A stretch of 64,000 bases of DNA from Bradyrhizobium sp. MOS002. GTDB taxonomy: Bacteria > Pseudomonadota > Alphaproteobacteria > Rhizobiales > Xanthobacteraceae. Positions 17,467 to 27,009 of the stretch are shown piece after piece (position 1 is the first letter of the stretch; each line of letters opens with the position of its first letter). The notes beneath the pieces are model-generated. The model was not told the DNA's origin and did no database searches. It saw only the letters and a list, made by a program, of their open reading frames with translations. Both the position numbers and the translations under genes were made by a program. The stretch is taken from contig NZ_PYFX01000002.1 of assembly GCF_003020115.1 (NCBI RefSeq), positions 372,001-436,000 of the forward strand. The letters are read 5' to 3'.

Positions 17467-18198
17467 TTACAACACACTCGCGCCTTCGTGCTGGAAGCCG
17501 AGATAGCTGGCGGCGACGCGTTCATTTGCCGCGATGTCGCTGGCCTTGCCGCTGAGCACGAACTCGCCGAGCTCCATGACATAGGCCTGATCCGCGATCT
17601 TGAGCGCGGCCTGTGCGTTCTGCTCGACCAGCAGCACGGAGACTCCGGCGGCGCGCAGTTCGGTGACGATGCGGAAAATGTCGGCGACGATGATCGGGGC
17701 GAGGCCGAGGCTCGGCTCGTCCAGCATCAGAAGCTTGGGCTCGCCCATCAGCGCGCGGCCCATCGCGAGCATCTGCTGCTCGCCGCCGGAGAGCGTGCCG
17801 GCGAGCTGCTTGCGCCGCTCCTTGAGCCGCGGAAACAGCGTATAGACCCGCTCCATCGAGGCTTTCGCCTTGCTTCTCTCGATGCGGAAGGCCCCGAGCT
17901 CGAGATTGTCCTCGACATTCATGGTCACGAACAATTCGCGATGCTCGGGAACGAGGCCAAGCCCCATGGCGACGCGGTCCTCGATGTCGAGCCGCGACAG
18001 ATCCTGACCTGCGAATGAAACGCGCCCCTTCAGCGGCAAGATGCCGATGATGGCGGAGAGCAGCGTGGTCTTGCCTGCGCCGTTGGCGCCGACGATGGTG
18101 ACGATCTGGTTTTGGCCGACTTCGAGCGAAACCGAACGCACGGCCTCGACCTTGCCGTAGGCGACATGGGCATCAGTGACGGACAACAGCGCGCTCAT
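17467..18198 (-). CDS. livF: Branched-chain/aromatic-acid ABC transporter ATPase (LivF type)
   Basis: A 243-residue ABC ATPase. The start MSALLSVTDAHVAYG at 18198 overlaps the stop of the LivM-LivG fusion by four bases. Walker A GANGAGKT, signature LSGGEQQ and the Walker B aspartate in LMLDEPSLGLAP are intact. The length and the ENLELGAF region are typical of LivF. It forms the transport ATPase with the LivG half of the neighbouring fusion. Confidence 0.92.
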   Translation of the reverse strand: MSALLSVTDAHVAYGKVEAVRSVSLEVGQNQIVTIVGANGAGKTTLLSAIIGILPLKGRVSFAGQDLSRLDIEDRVAMGLGLVPEHRELFVTMNVEDNLELGAFRIERSKAKASMERVYTLFPRLKERRKQLAGTLSGGEQQMLAMGRALMGEPKLLMLDEPSLGLAPIIVADIFRIVTELRAAGVSVLLVEQNAQAALKIADQAYVMELGEFVLSGKASDIAANERVAASYLGFQHEGASVL

Positions 18199-19964
18199 GC
18201 CGCCACTCCGAGATAGGCCTTGATCACTTCGGGATTGGTCTTGATCGTGGCGGGCGTTCCTTCCGCGATCTTGGTGCCGAAATCGAGCACCACGATGCGG
18301 TCGGCGAGGTTCATGACGAAGCCCATGTCGTGCTCGACCAGCAACACGCTCATGCCGCCGTCGCGCAGCTCCCGCAACAGCGTCGCGAGCTGCTGCTTCT
18401 CCATGTGGCGCAGGCCGGCGGCCGGCTCGTCGAGCAGCAGCAGCATCGGATCGACGCACAGCGCACGGGCGATCTCGACGATCCGTTGCTGTCCCAGCGA
18501 CAGCGAGCCTGCGAGGTGATGCATCTGGTCGCCAAGTCCGACGCGCTCGATCTGGCGGGCGGCTTCGGCAAGCAGCTTTGCCTCATCAGCGCGGTCGAGC
18601 CGCAGCATCGAGGAGATCGGCCCGGAATGGCCCCGCAGATGGGCGCCGATCGCGACGTTCTCCAGCACGGTCATATCAGGCACCAGCTTGACGTGCTGGA
18701 AGGTGCGGGAGATGCCGAGCTTGACGATCTCCTGCGGCGGCGCCCTGTCGACCTTGTTGCCGAGCACGGAGATCGAGCCCGAGCTGGCCGACAGCACGCC
18801 GGTGATCAGGTTGAAGGTGGTGCTCTTGCCGGCGCCGTTGGGACCGATCAACGCGACGATCTCGCGAGCCTGAACGTCGAATGAGACGTTGTTCACCGCG
18901 ACCACGCCGCCGAATTGCTTCCGCGCCTTCTCGACCTGGAGCAGGACGCTGGATTGGCCGGGGGAGCGCGTGCGCTGCTCCAGTTTGAGTGAGGTGTCCG
19001 GCTTTTTGCCATTGGTGCGCTGGGGCAGGAACGACATCAGCCAGGGCCAGACGCCGCCGGGCGCGAGCTGGAGCAGCGCCACCAGCATAATGCCGAACAC
19101 GATGGTTTCGACCTGGCCGGAGCCGGGCAGGATCAGCGGCAGATAGCTCTGCAGCACCTCCTTCAGGACCACGACGAGCGCCGCGCCCAGGACGCCGCCC
19201 CAGACATAGCCGGCGCCGCCGACCACGGCGATGAAGAGATATTCAATGCCGGCCTGCGCGCCGAACGGCGTCGGGTTCACCGCGCGCTGAAGATGGGCGT
19301 AGAGCCAGCCGGACAGGCCGGCGAGCACGGCGGCATGGATGAACACCAGCATCTTCGCCCGCGGCGTGTGCACGCCGAACGCTTCGGCCGCGACATGGCC
19401 GCGCCGGAGCGCGCGGATGGCGCGGCCGGTGCGGGAGTCGAGCAGGTTCATCGTGAGCAGCGCCGAGACGATCACGGCAACCCAGATCGCGTAGTAGATC
19501 GAGCCTGGCGAGAGCATTTTGAACGAGCCGATCGACAGCGGCGGGATCGCCGAGATGCCGTCGTTTCTTCCCAAAAATTCCAGCTTGCTGAAGAGATAGA
19601 ACAGCCCGAGTCCCCAGGCGAGCGTGCCGAGCGGCAGATAGTGGCCGGAGAGACGGACGGTGACGAGGCCGAGCAGCACCGCCAACAATCCGCTGACCAC
19701 CAGCGACATCGGCAGCGTCAGCCAGGGCGACATGCCGTAGGCGGTCGACAGCACCGCGGTGGTGTAGGCGCCGAAGCCGACGAAGGCCGCTTGTCCAAAC
19801 GAGGTCAGGCCGCCGACGCCGGTCAGCAGCACGAGGCCCATCGCGACGAGGGCCGCGAGGCCGATATTGTCGAGCAGCACGATCCAGAACGGGGGCATCC
19901 CCGGAACAAACGGGATCGCCGCCATGATCAGCGCGAAGATGAGGATGGGGAGCCGGCTCTGCAT
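18195..19964 (-). CDS. Fused LivM permease-LivG ATPase
   Basis: A 589-residue protein joining two Liv subunits. Residues 1-305 are a LivM-type permease with about 8-10 membrane segments and the FGVHTPRAKMLVFIHAA loop. Residues 340-589 are a LivG-type ATPase with Walker A GPNGAGKS (374-381), a variant signature LSLGQ, and LLLDEPAAGL. A charged linker (about 312-340) joins them. Fusions of this kind occur in some alphaproteobacterial HAAT systems. It lies between livH (7 bases away) and livF (4-base overlap). The ligand is probably an aromatic acid delivered by the binding protein at 3989. Confidence 0.92.
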   Translation of the reverse strand: MQSRLPILIFALIMAAIPFVPGMPPFWIVLLDNIGLAALVAMGLVLLTGVGGLTSFGQAAFVGFGAYTTAVLSTAYGMSPWLTLPMSLVVSGLLAVLLGLVTVRLSGHYLPLGTLAWGLGLFYLFSKLEFLGRNDGISAIPPLSIGSFKMLSPGSIYYAIWVAVIVSALLTMNLLDSRTGRAIRALRRGHVAAEAFGVHTPRAKMLVFIHAAVLAGLSGWLYAHLQRAVNPTPFGAQAGIEYLFIAVVGGAGYVWGGVLGAALVVVLKEVLQSYLPLILPGSGQVETIVFGIMLVALLQLAPGGVWPWLMSFLPQRTNGKKPDTSLKLEQRTRSPGQSSVLLQVEKARKQFGGVVAVNNVSFDVQAREIVALIGPNGAGKSTTFNLITGVLSASSGSISVLGNKVDRAPPQEIVKLGISRTFQHVKLVPDMTVLENVAIGAHLRGHSGPISSMLRLDRADEAKLLAEAARQIERVGLGDQMHHLAGSLSLGQQRIVEIARALCVDPMLLLLDEPAAGLRHMEKQQLATLLRELRDGGMSVLLVEHDMGFVMNLADRIVVLDFGTKIAEGTPATIKTNPEVIKAYLGVAA

Positions 19965-19971
19965 CTTGGCG

Positions 19972-21012
19972 TCAGTCCTTCTCTTCCTCGACCGCAGGCG
20001 CCGCGAGCGAGCGCAGCAGCAGCACGGGAATCAAGAGCATAAAAACGATCACCTCCTTGTAGTTGGAGGCATAGAAGGACGAGAACGCCTCGACGATGCC
20101 GACGACCAGCGCCGCGACGGCGGTGAGGGGGTAGCTGACAAGCCCGCCAATGATGGCGGCGACAAAGCCCTTCAGTCCGATCAGGAAGCCCGAGTCGTAA
20201 TAGAGCGTCGTGATCGGCACGATCATGATGCCCGACAGTGCACCGATGACGGACGCCAGCAGGAAGGCGATCTGCCCGGACAGCGTGGTGCGGATGCCGA
20301 CAAGCCGCGCGCCGAGCCGGTTCACGGCGGTCGCGCGCAGCGCCTTGCCGTAGAGCGTCAGTCCGAAGAACAGCCACAGCCCCACGATGAAGGCGATGGT
20401 GATGCCATAGACGGTGATGCTCTGGCCGGTGAAGCGCAGTGCGCCGGCGGTGAAAGAGCCGGACAGCACGGCAGGTCCGCGTTGGCCCTCGGCGCCGAAG
20501 AACAAAAGGCCCAGTCCCTGAAGCGCGAGGTGGACGCCCACGGATGCGATCAGCAGCACCAGCACGGAGGTGTGCGCCAGAGGCTGGAATGCGATGCGGT
20601 AGAGGAACAGGCCGATCATCGCCACGATCACCAGCGACAGCGCGATGCAGACCGCAACCGGCGGCTTCTGAGCGGCAAAGTAAACGGTCAGCGCCAGCAC
20701 GATCGCCGGCAGCACGATATTGGTGACGATGCTGCGCAGGATCAGGCGCCCGTGCAGCGCCTTGCGCGCCGCGAACAGGTCGAAGGCGAAGGCGCCGATG
20801 CCCAGGGCGAGCGCGAGTTTCGCCGTGCCCGGCATCTGGCCCGCGGCCAGCGAAGCATAGGTCAGCGCGCCATAGGTGACGAATTCGCCTTGGGGGATGA
20901 GGATGACGCGGGTGACGGCGAACACCAGCACCAGCGCCAGGCCGAGCAGCGCATAGATCGCGCCATTGGTGATGCCGTCCTGCAGCAGGAACAGCATGAT
21001 GGTGGTATTCAA
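19972..21012 (-). CDS. livH: ABC transporter permease (LivH type)
   Basis: A 346-residue permease, longer than the usual 290-300. The start LLQDGITNGAIYALLGLALV and the LIPQGEFVTYGALTYASLA motif are typical LivH, and the C-terminal signature FIGLKGFVAAIIGGL-like region is present. An insert around 65-120 adds extra membrane segments. First gene of the livH-livMG-livF operon, divergent from the MarR gene. Confidence 0.9.
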   Translation of the reverse strand: MNTTIMLFLLQDGITNGAIYALLGLALVLVFAVTRVILIPQGEFVTYGALTYASLAAGQMPGTAKLALALGIGAFAFDLFAARKALHGRLILRSIVTNIVLPAIVLALTVYFAAQKPPVAVCIALSLVIVAMIGLFLYRIAFQPLAHTSVLVLLIASVGVHLALQGLGLLFFGAEGQRGPAVLSGSFTAGALRFTGQSITVYGITIAFIVGLWLFFGLTLYGKALRATAVNRLGARLVGIRTTLSGQIAFLLASVIGALSGIMIVPITTLYYDSGFLIGLKGFVAAIIGGLVSYPLTAVAALVVGIVEAFSSFYASNYKEVIVFMLLIPVLLLRSLAAPAVEEEKD

Positions 21013-21096
21013 GACCGGACGCTCCCCCTCAAAGATTCAGGACCGGTCCCCTGATTGTGGTGGACGGTCCGCTCACAGCCATTGAAAAACGCTGAC

Positions 21097-21134
21097 GTTA
21101 TTTGATATGGTCCATAACAATTATCAAATATAAC
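21097..21134. promoter_or_regulatory. Candidate MarR operator between livH and marR
   Basis: TATTTGATA (21099-21107) and TATCAAATA (21122-21130) are perfect 9-base inverted arms with a 14-base spacer. The region also carries GTTAT and ATAAC ends, shared with the sites at 9157 and 13664. It sits 55 bases before the MarR gene and about 85 bases before livH, so it could control both. Confidence 0.6.
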
Positions 21135-21188
21135 ATCAAGGGTGGCGAACGATCCTCCCGAACTTAACGGGAATGCGAGCATGAGGCG

Positions 21189-21710
21189 ATGACCGTTTCC
21201 AAAACCGCTGAAAAGTCCTCTGAAAAACCCGCCGAGACGGCCAAGGGCCGCAAGGACGCGTCCGAAGGACCTGGCGAAGCCCTTCAGCTCGGCGAGCTCT
21301 CGGAGCAGCTCGGCTACGTGCTGAAGCGGGCGCAGCTCAAGGTGTTTGAGAACTTCCTGCGCTGCATGGCCTCGCTCCAGCTCACGCCGGCGCAGTTCTC
21401 CGTGCTGCTGCTGGTCGAGAAAAACCCGGGCCGTAACCAGACCGAGATCGCCTCTACCCTCGGCATCCTGCGCCCGAATTTCGTCGCCATGCTCGACAAT
21501 CTCGAGAGCCGCGATCTTTGCGCGCGGATCCGCTCCACCAACGACCGCCGCTCGCACATCCTGGTGCTGACCGACAAGGGCAAGGCCGTGCTGGCCCGCG
21601 CCAAGAAGCTCGTCGCCACCAAGCACGAGGCCCGATTGAACGAGCTGCTCGGGCCGTCCAACCGCGAAGCCCTGCTCGGAATGCTCTCTAAGATCGCCAA
21701 CGAGTTTTGA
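21189..21710 (+). CDS. MarR family regulator (CouR-like candidate)
   Basis: A 173-residue MarR protein. A charged N-terminal extension of about 35 residues (Lys/Glu rich) precedes the winged HTH: LQLTPAQFSVLLLVEKNPG, RNQTEIASTLGILRPNFVAM and the wing STNDRRSHILVLTDKG. In R. palustris the MarR protein CouR represses couAB and is released by p-coumaroyl-CoA. The gene context here (ligase, crotonase, transporters) is the same kind, so I infer a CouR-like repressor that senses a hydroxycinnamoyl-CoA. The candidate operator is 55 bases upstream. Confidence 0.88.
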   Translation: MTVSKTAEKSSEKPAETAKGRKDASEGPGEALQLGELSEQLGYVLKRAQLKVFENFLRCMASLQLTPAQFSVLLLVEKNPGRNQTEIASTLGILRPNFVAMLDNLESRDLCARIRSTNDRRSHILVLTDKGKAVLARAKKLVATKHEARLNELLGPSNREALLGMLSKIANEF

Positions 21711-21770
21711 CGGCTTCATTGCTCCGGCGACGGAGCGTCGTACGCGGAATCGCGAGCGAGCTGGCGGCGG

Positions 21771-23867
21771 TTATGCCGCCGCGAACCGGTGGGGCATGGC
21801 AGGTGCTTCCGCGGAGAGGAAGCGGCGCTCGATTTCCACGGCGGGCAAGGGAGGGCTGAACAGATAGCCCTGCATTTCCGTGCAGCCCTCCGCTGCGATC
21901 CGGTCCCGTTGCTCCTCGGTCTCCACGCCCTCCGCCGTCGTCGTCATGCCCATCCCGCGCGCCAACGCGGCCACCGCTCGCACGATGCTGAGGGATGCGG
22001 CATTGTTTTCCACGCCGCTGACGAAGGACCGGTCGATCTTGATCTTGTCGAAGGGGAAGCATTGCAGATAGGTCAGTGACGAATAGCCGGTGCCGAAATC
22101 GTCCATGGCGACCTTGATGCCCAGCGCGCGGAGCTGGTGCAGCGTCGCCAGCGTGCCATTCCTGTCCTGCAGCAGAACGCTTTCCGTGATCTCGATCTCC
22201 AGCCGCCGCGGATCGAGACCGGAGGCCGCCAGCGCGCCGACGATCACTTCCGTCAGGCCCGGCTGGCGGAATTGCTCCGCTGAGATGTTGACGGCGACAT
22301 GCAGATGGTCCGGCCACCGGCTCGCAGTGGCACAAGCCTGCCGGATCACCCACGCGCCGATCGGCACGATCAGGCCGATCTCTTCGGCAAGCGGGATGAA
22401 GCTGTTCGGCGCGACCAGTCCGCGCCGCGGATGTCGCCAACGGATCAAGGCTTCGAAGCCACTGATGTCGCCGCCGTCGGTCTTCACGACCGGCTGGTAG
22501 TGCAGTTCGAACTCGCCGGCGGCAAGGCCGTTGCGCAGGTCCTGCTCCAGCGCGCGACGGCTTTGCGCCTCTTCGCCCATGGCCGGTTCGAAGAAGCAGT
22601 GCATGCCGCGGCCATCGCTTTTCGCGCGATACAGGGCCAGGTCGGCATTGTGCAGGAGCTGCTCGGGGGTCGAGCCGTCGCCGGGCGCAATGGCGATCCC
22701 GATGCTCGCGCCCGCGATGGTCTGGTGTCCGTCGAGCCCGAACGGAGCACTCAGCGTGCTGACAACGTCGCGCGCCAGCAGGTCCGCTTCGCTCGAATCG
22801 GAAATCGGCGTCTGGAGGATCACGAATTCATCGCCGCCCATGCGGGCGACCGTATCGCCGTCGCGCGTGAGCAGCTTGAGGCGGCGGCTGACATCCTGCA
22901 GAAGGATGTCGCCGGCCTGGTGGCCCATGGTGTCGTTGACGGCCTTGAACTTGTCGAGGTCGATGTGGTGGATCGCGAACATCCCACCCTGTTCGAGCGC
23001 CTGCTTGAGGCGCTGGCCGAGCAAAGCGCGATTGGCGAGGTCCGTCAGCGCGTCGTGGTGCGCCATATGCGCGATCCGCAATTCCGCCTTGCGCTGCTCG
23101 GTGATGTCTTCGTGGGTCGCGACCCATCCGAGATCGGGCATCGGCCGGTGTCTGATCTTGAAGGTACGCCCGTTCTGCATCTCGACGATGCTGTCCATGG
23201 CCTCGGCTGTCGTGGCGACATCGGTCCGCCATTTGGCGTATTCCTCCCGCGTCATCGCGGGTACGCTGCCGACCTCGTAGCGCAGGTCCAGGATCTCCGA
23301 GAGCGGCGTGCCCGGACGAACGCGGTCGGGAGGCAGGCCGTACATCTCGATGAAGTGCGTGTTGCAGACCAGCAGCCGATGGCCGGCGTCGAAGAAGCAG
23401 AGCCCGTGCGACATGTTGTTGATCGCGATGTCGAACTGAAAATTGCGCTCCTGCAGCCGCCGACTGAGCTCTTCGCGCTCGGTAATGTCCTCATGGGTCG
23501 CCATGCCGCCGCCGTCGGGCAGGGGATGGATGGTGTAGGCGATGATTCGTCCGTCGGCGAACTGCTGCACAGTCTGCTCGCTGACGACCGAGCCCTCCGT
23601 GCGGGCGCGCACATAGGCGCCGGCCTCTCCGCGGATGTTCAGACCCAGTTCGAGCCGATGCTGGATCAAGTCCTTGATCGGCGTGCCCGGGTGCGCCTGC
23701 TCGGGCGAGAGCGCGTACATCTCGCGGTAGCGCGGATTGCAGAAAAGGACCCTGCGGTCACTGCCGAACAGGATGATCCCGAGCCACAGATTGTTGGCGG
23801 CGCACTTGAGCAGCTCGCCGAGCACGAGCGGATCAATGCCTGCGACCTCCTGATCAGTCTGCGCCAT
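21771..23867 (-). CDS. PAS-PAS-GGDEF-EAL cyclic-di-GMP enzyme
   Basis: A 698-residue cytoplasmic protein with two PAS domains (about 15-135 and 145-265, each ending in MATHEDITE or VATHEDITE), a GGDEF domain with intact GGDEF (344-348) and an RDGD inhibitory-site motif five residues before it, and an EAL domain (EAL at 472-474, then VNIS, EITES, MDDFGTGYSSL, KIDRSF, AEGVETEEQ and MQGYLFS). All catalytic residues of both domains appear present, so it may both make and degrade c-di-GMP. There is no membrane segment. It is monocistronic and convergent with marR. Confidence 0.95.
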   Translation of the reverse strand: MAQTDQEVAGIDPLVLGELLKCAANNLWLGIILFGSDRRVLFCNPRYREMYALSPEQAHPGTPIKDLIQHRLELGLNIRGEAGAYVRARTEGSVVSEQTVQQFADGRIIAYTIHPLPDGGGMATHEDITEREELSRRLQERNFQFDIAINNMSHGLCFFDAGHRLLVCNTHFIEMYGLPPDRVRPGTPLSEILDLRYEVGSVPAMTREEYAKWRTDVATTAEAMDSIVEMQNGRTFKIRHRPMPDLGWVATHEDITEQRKAELRIAHMAHHDALTDLANRALLGQRLKQALEQGGMFAIHHIDLDKFKAVNDTMGHQAGDILLQDVSRRLKLLTRDGDTVARMGGDEFVILQTPISDSSEADLLARDVVSTLSAPFGLDGHQTIAGASIGIAIAPGDGSTPEQLLHNADLALYRAKSDGRGMHCFFEPAMGEEAQSRRALEQDLRNGLAAGEFELHYQPVVKTDGGDISGFEALIRWRHPRRGLVAPNSFIPLAEEIGLIVPIGAWVIRQACATASRWPDHLHVAVNISAEQFRQPGLTEVIVGALAASGLDPRRLEIEITESVLLQDRNGTLATLHQLRALGIKVAMDDFGTGYSSLTYLQCFPFDKIKIDRSFVSGVENNAASLSIVRAVAALARGMGMTTTAEGVETEEQRDRIAAEGCTEMQGYLFSPPLPAVEIERRFLSAEAPAMPHRFAAA

Positions 23868-24068
23868 GCGCGTTGCCCCCGGGACGAACGCGATTAGAGC
23901 AGGCTGTGGTGAATGAGCCCAACAATTCGCCCAATTTCAGGGCACATTCCTGAAACTGCGGCGAATGCGAGGTTAAGGGCGGCGATGCCGGTCACGGTGC
24001 CCCGCGCGGCCTTAGACATCGTTAACCATGGTGGCGCGCATAACCATTCGCGAGCCGCCGGCGCCGTG

Positions 24069-25352
24069 TCAGTCGACCAGGATCACCCTGATGTCGTTCA
24101 CATTGGTGAGCGTGGGACCCGGCAGCAACAGGTCGCCCGTCGCCTCGAAGAACGTGGTCGCGTCGTTGTTGTCGAGATAGGCCAGCGGCTGCAGCCCCTG
24201 CGCGGCCATCTTCGCGAACGTCGCCGCGTCGATCAGCGCGCCGGCGGGGTCGGTTGGATGGCCGGCACCGCCATCGGCGCCGTCGGTGTCGCCGGCGAGC
24301 GCGGAGATGTTTGGCGTGTCCTTCAAGAGGCCTGCGAGCGCCAGCGCGTATTCCTGGTTCGGGCCGCCGCGGCCATTGCCGCGCACGGTGACCGTGAGTT
24401 CGCCGCCGGAGAGGATCGCGACGCGCTTGCCCTGCGCGCGGGCCTGAAGCGCCAGCCTGGCGTGATCGGCGGCAACATCGCGGGCCTCGCCTTCGAGGTC
24501 GGCGCCGAGATCGATCGTCTCGTAACCGGCCTCATGCGCGAGTTTCACCGCGGCGTCGAGCGATTGCTTCGGACGTGCGATCAATTCGAAATGCGCGCGC
24601 GCGAACGCGGCGTCGCCGGGCTTGCAGCTCTCGTTGGCGGGGTCGTCCAGCGCGCGGCGTACGGCATCGTCGATGTCGAGCTTGTACCTGGCGACGATGG
24701 CGCGCGCATCGGCGAGCGTGGTCGGATCGGGCACGGTCGGACCGGAGGCGATCGCGGAGGGATCGTCATGCGGCACATCGGAGATCGCAAGCGTGACGAT
24801 CTCGGCGGCATTTTTGCCCGCGCGCGCCAGCCGCCCGCCCTTGATCCGCGACAAATGTTTGCGCACGACGTTCATCTCGCCGATCGGCGCGCCGGAACGG
24901 AGCAGCGCCTTGTTGACCGCCTGCTTCTGCGCGAAGCTGATGCCGTCCACCGGCGCGATCCAGTTCGCCGAGCCGCCGCCGGTGAGCAGCACCAAAAGCA
25001 AATCGTCCGGCCCGGCCTCGGCTGCGAGCGCCAGCGTGTCGGCCGCGCCCTTGAGGCCGGCTTCGTCGGGCACGGGATGACCGGCCTCGACCACGCGGAT
25101 GCGGCGGGTCGGTACGCCGTAGCCGTGGCGCGTGGTGGCGATGCCGACGAGGCGCTCCGGTGCGAGCTTGAGCGCGTCGAGATAATGCCGCTCGGCGGCG
25201 GCGGCCATCGCGGCCGCGCCCTTGCCGGCCGCGAGACAGATCACGCGTCCCGTTGGCGCGGGCCGCAGGTGCGGCGCCAGAATCGTGCTCGGATGAGCGG
25301 CGGCAACGGCGGCGTCGTAGAGCGCGCGGAGCAGGGGGCGTCGATCGGTCAT
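24069..25352 (-). CDS. Glycerate 2-kinase (MOFRL/GckA family)
   Basis: A 427-residue protein (start MTDRRPLLRALYDAAV) of the DUF4147/MOFRL glycerate kinase family. Landmarks are AAGKGAAAMAAAAE, LVLLTGGGSANWIAP, SDVPHDDPSAIASGPTVPDP, LSGGELTVTVRGNGRGGPNQ and AGDTDGADG. It phosphorylates D-glycerate, normally to 2-phosphoglycerate, in the cytoplasm. Such enzymes serve the glyoxylate, tartrate or serine-cycle routes. No pathway partners are adjacent, so its physiological role here is open. Confidence 0.9.
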   Translation of the reverse strand: MTDRRPLLRALYDAAVAAAHPSTILAPHLRPAPTGRVICLAAGKGAAAMAAAAERHYLDALKLAPERLVGIATTRHGYGVPTRRIRVVEAGHPVPDEAGLKGAADTLALAAEAGPDDLLLVLLTGGGSANWIAPVDGISFAQKQAVNKALLRSGAPIGEMNVVRKHLSRIKGGRLARAGKNAAEIVTLAISDVPHDDPSAIASGPTVPDPTTLADARAIVARYKLDIDDAVRRALDDPANESCKPGDAAFARAHFELIARPKQSLDAAVKLAHEAGYETIDLGADLEGEARDVAADHARLALQARAQGKRVAILSGGELTVTVRGNGRGGPNQEYALALAGLLKDTPNISALAGDTDGADGGAGHPTDPAGALIDAATFAKMAAQGLQPLAYLDNNDATTFFEATGDLLLPGPTLTNVNDIRVILVD

Positions 25353-25490
25353 GACGAAAGGCCTTGAGCGGACAGAAAAGACTGGCGGCAACGCGCCGCT
25401 CACCTGCCTACCGCATCATGCGCCAAAGCGTAAGCGGGCTTTGCCATCATTCGATTGTGCAATCGCGTGATCATAATCGCTGCGCAAGCG

Positions 25491-25518
25491 AAAACCCCCT
25501 GCGATGGTTCGCAGGGGG
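25491..25518 (-). terminator. Rho-independent terminator after the first binding-protein gene
   Basis: The stem CCCCCTGCGA (25495-25504) and TCGCAGGGGG (25509-25518) has a 4-base loop, and TTTT follows on the minus strand (25494-25491). It lies 23 bases beyond the stop at 25542. Confidence 0.85.
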
Positions 25519-25541
25519 CCTGCCGTCGTCGTGTGAAGCGT

Positions 25542-26771
25542 TCAGCCGCCGACGTCGGCGCTGATCACGTCACCGAACAGCTCCCACTTGTCGCCCTTGA
25601 ACTTCTCCAGCTGGAGCTGGCTGATCGGCGCGAAGTCGGTCGGGGACGTGTTGATCTGCACGCCCGGCAGCAGCACTTCGGTGCGGAAGTTCTTCAGGCT
25701 GGCGGCCTGCTTCATGACGTTCGCGCGCGTGAGATCGTCACCGCACTGCTTCAGGATCTGGACCAGGGTCTGCGCCACGCCGTAGCCGACGATGGTGCCG
25801 TGGTCGAGCTTGTCGCCGTCCGGAAAGTACTTGTTCATGAACGCGACGAAGTCCTTCATGCCGGGATCGCTGTTCCACGTCGAATCCGAGATGTCCTTCA
25901 GGTAGTCGGCGGAGATGATGTCCTGCGAGTTCTCGAACCCGGCGGGCTTGAGCACGCTGCCGACGGACGCCGAGACGTTGTTGAGGAAGTGCAGCGGCTT
26001 CCAGCCGATCTCGGCCACCTTCTTGATCGCCTGCGCCGCGAATTTCGGCGTCGTGATGTTCATGAAGACGTCGGCGCCGGTCGACTTCAGCTTGACGATG
26101 TGGTTGTCGATGGTCGGCTCCGACGTCTCGTAGCTTTCCTCCATGACGATCATCGACGCGGCCTTGGCGCCGAGGCCGTCCTTCAGGCCCTTGAGATAAT
26201 CCTTGCCGTAATCGTCGTTCTGATAGAGCACGGCGATCTTGGCGTCCGGCTTGTTCTTGAGCAGCCATTTCGCATAGATCTGCGTCTCGCTCTGGTAGTT
26301 GGGCTGCCAGCCCATGGTCCAGGGGAAGTTCTGCGGATCGTTCCACTTGGTGGCGCCGGTCGCGACGAAGAGCTGCGGCACCTTCTTCGAGTTCATGTAT
26401 TTGTGGATCGCGGAGTTCGGCGGCGTGCCGAGCGAGTTGAAGATGAACAGCACCTCGTCGCTCTCGACCAGCTTGCGCGCCTGCTCAACCGTCTTCGGCG
26501 GCGAGTAGGCGTCGTCATAGGAGATGAAATTGATCTTGCGGCCGTTGATGCCGCCTTCGTCGTTGATCTTCTTGAAATAGGCGGCTTCCGTCCGCCCGAT
26601 GATGCCGTAGGCGGAGGCCGGTCCGCTGTAGGGCATGATGTTGCCGATCTTGATCTCGGTGTCGGTCGCGCCGGTATCGTATTTCTTCTGGGCCGATGCA
26701 GTGGAGGCCGAGGCCGCAATGAGCGCGAGCGCCAGTGACGCGGCCGCAAGTTTGCCGGTGACAGCGGGCAT
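25542..26771 (-). CDS. ABC transporter substrate-binding protein, tandem paralog 1
   Basis: A 409-residue periplasmic protein of the Liv/HAAT (Peripla_BP_6) class. The signal peptide ends at ASTASA, followed by QKKYDTGATDTEIKIGNIMP and YSGPASAYG. GGGAG lies before the ATG. It is clearly paralogous to the genes at 27010 and 28357, sharing the same start, the AYFKKINDEGGINGRKI stretch and the QNDDYGKDYLKGLKDGLG block. It has its own terminator. Ligand unknown; branched-chain amino acids, amides or aromatic compounds are all possible for this class. Confidence 0.9.
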   Translation of the reverse strand: MPAVTGKLAAASLALALIAASASTASAQKKYDTGATDTEIKIGNIMPYSGPASAYGIIGRTEAAYFKKINDEGGINGRKINFISYDDAYSPPKTVEQARKLVESDEVLFIFNSLGTPPNSAIHKYMNSKKVPQLFVATGATKWNDPQNFPWTMGWQPNYQSETQIYAKWLLKNKPDAKIAVLYQNDDYGKDYLKGLKDGLGAKAASMIVMEESYETSEPTIDNHIVKLKSTGADVFMNITTPKFAAQAIKKVAEIGWKPLHFLNNVSASVGSVLKPAGFENSQDIISADYLKDISDSTWNSDPGMKDFVAFMNKYFPDGDKLDHGTIVGYGVAQTLVQILKQCGDDLTRANVMKQAASLKNFRTEVLLPGVQINTSPTDFAPISQLQLEKFKGDKWELFGDVISADVGG

Positions 26772-26878
26772 TCCTATCTCCCTATTTTCTTGGTGTGTGT
26801 GCGTCCCTTTTCTTGTGTTGCCTGTTTTTGGTGACGCGGCCGCAATTCAATACGATTTGCCTGATGCCTTCAACAGAA

Positions 26879-26905
26879 AGCCCCTGCGACGGTGCCGCAG
26901 GGGCT
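26879..26905 (-). terminator. Hairpin terminator downstream of the second binding-protein gene
   Basis: AGCCCCTGCG (26879-26888) and CGCAGGGGCT (26896-26905) form a strong stem with a 7-base loop, followed on the minus strand by a short T-rich run. It lies about 105 bases past the stop at 27010. Confidence 0.7.
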
Positions 26906-27009
26906 GCTTCTTTAGTAGTCAAAGGCGGGCGCCCGCGTGTGCGACTGCGAGAAGGTACAGCCGTCTTGAGTTGATGAACGGATCAGGAGCGATTTTGAGT
27001 TGCGCGGCC

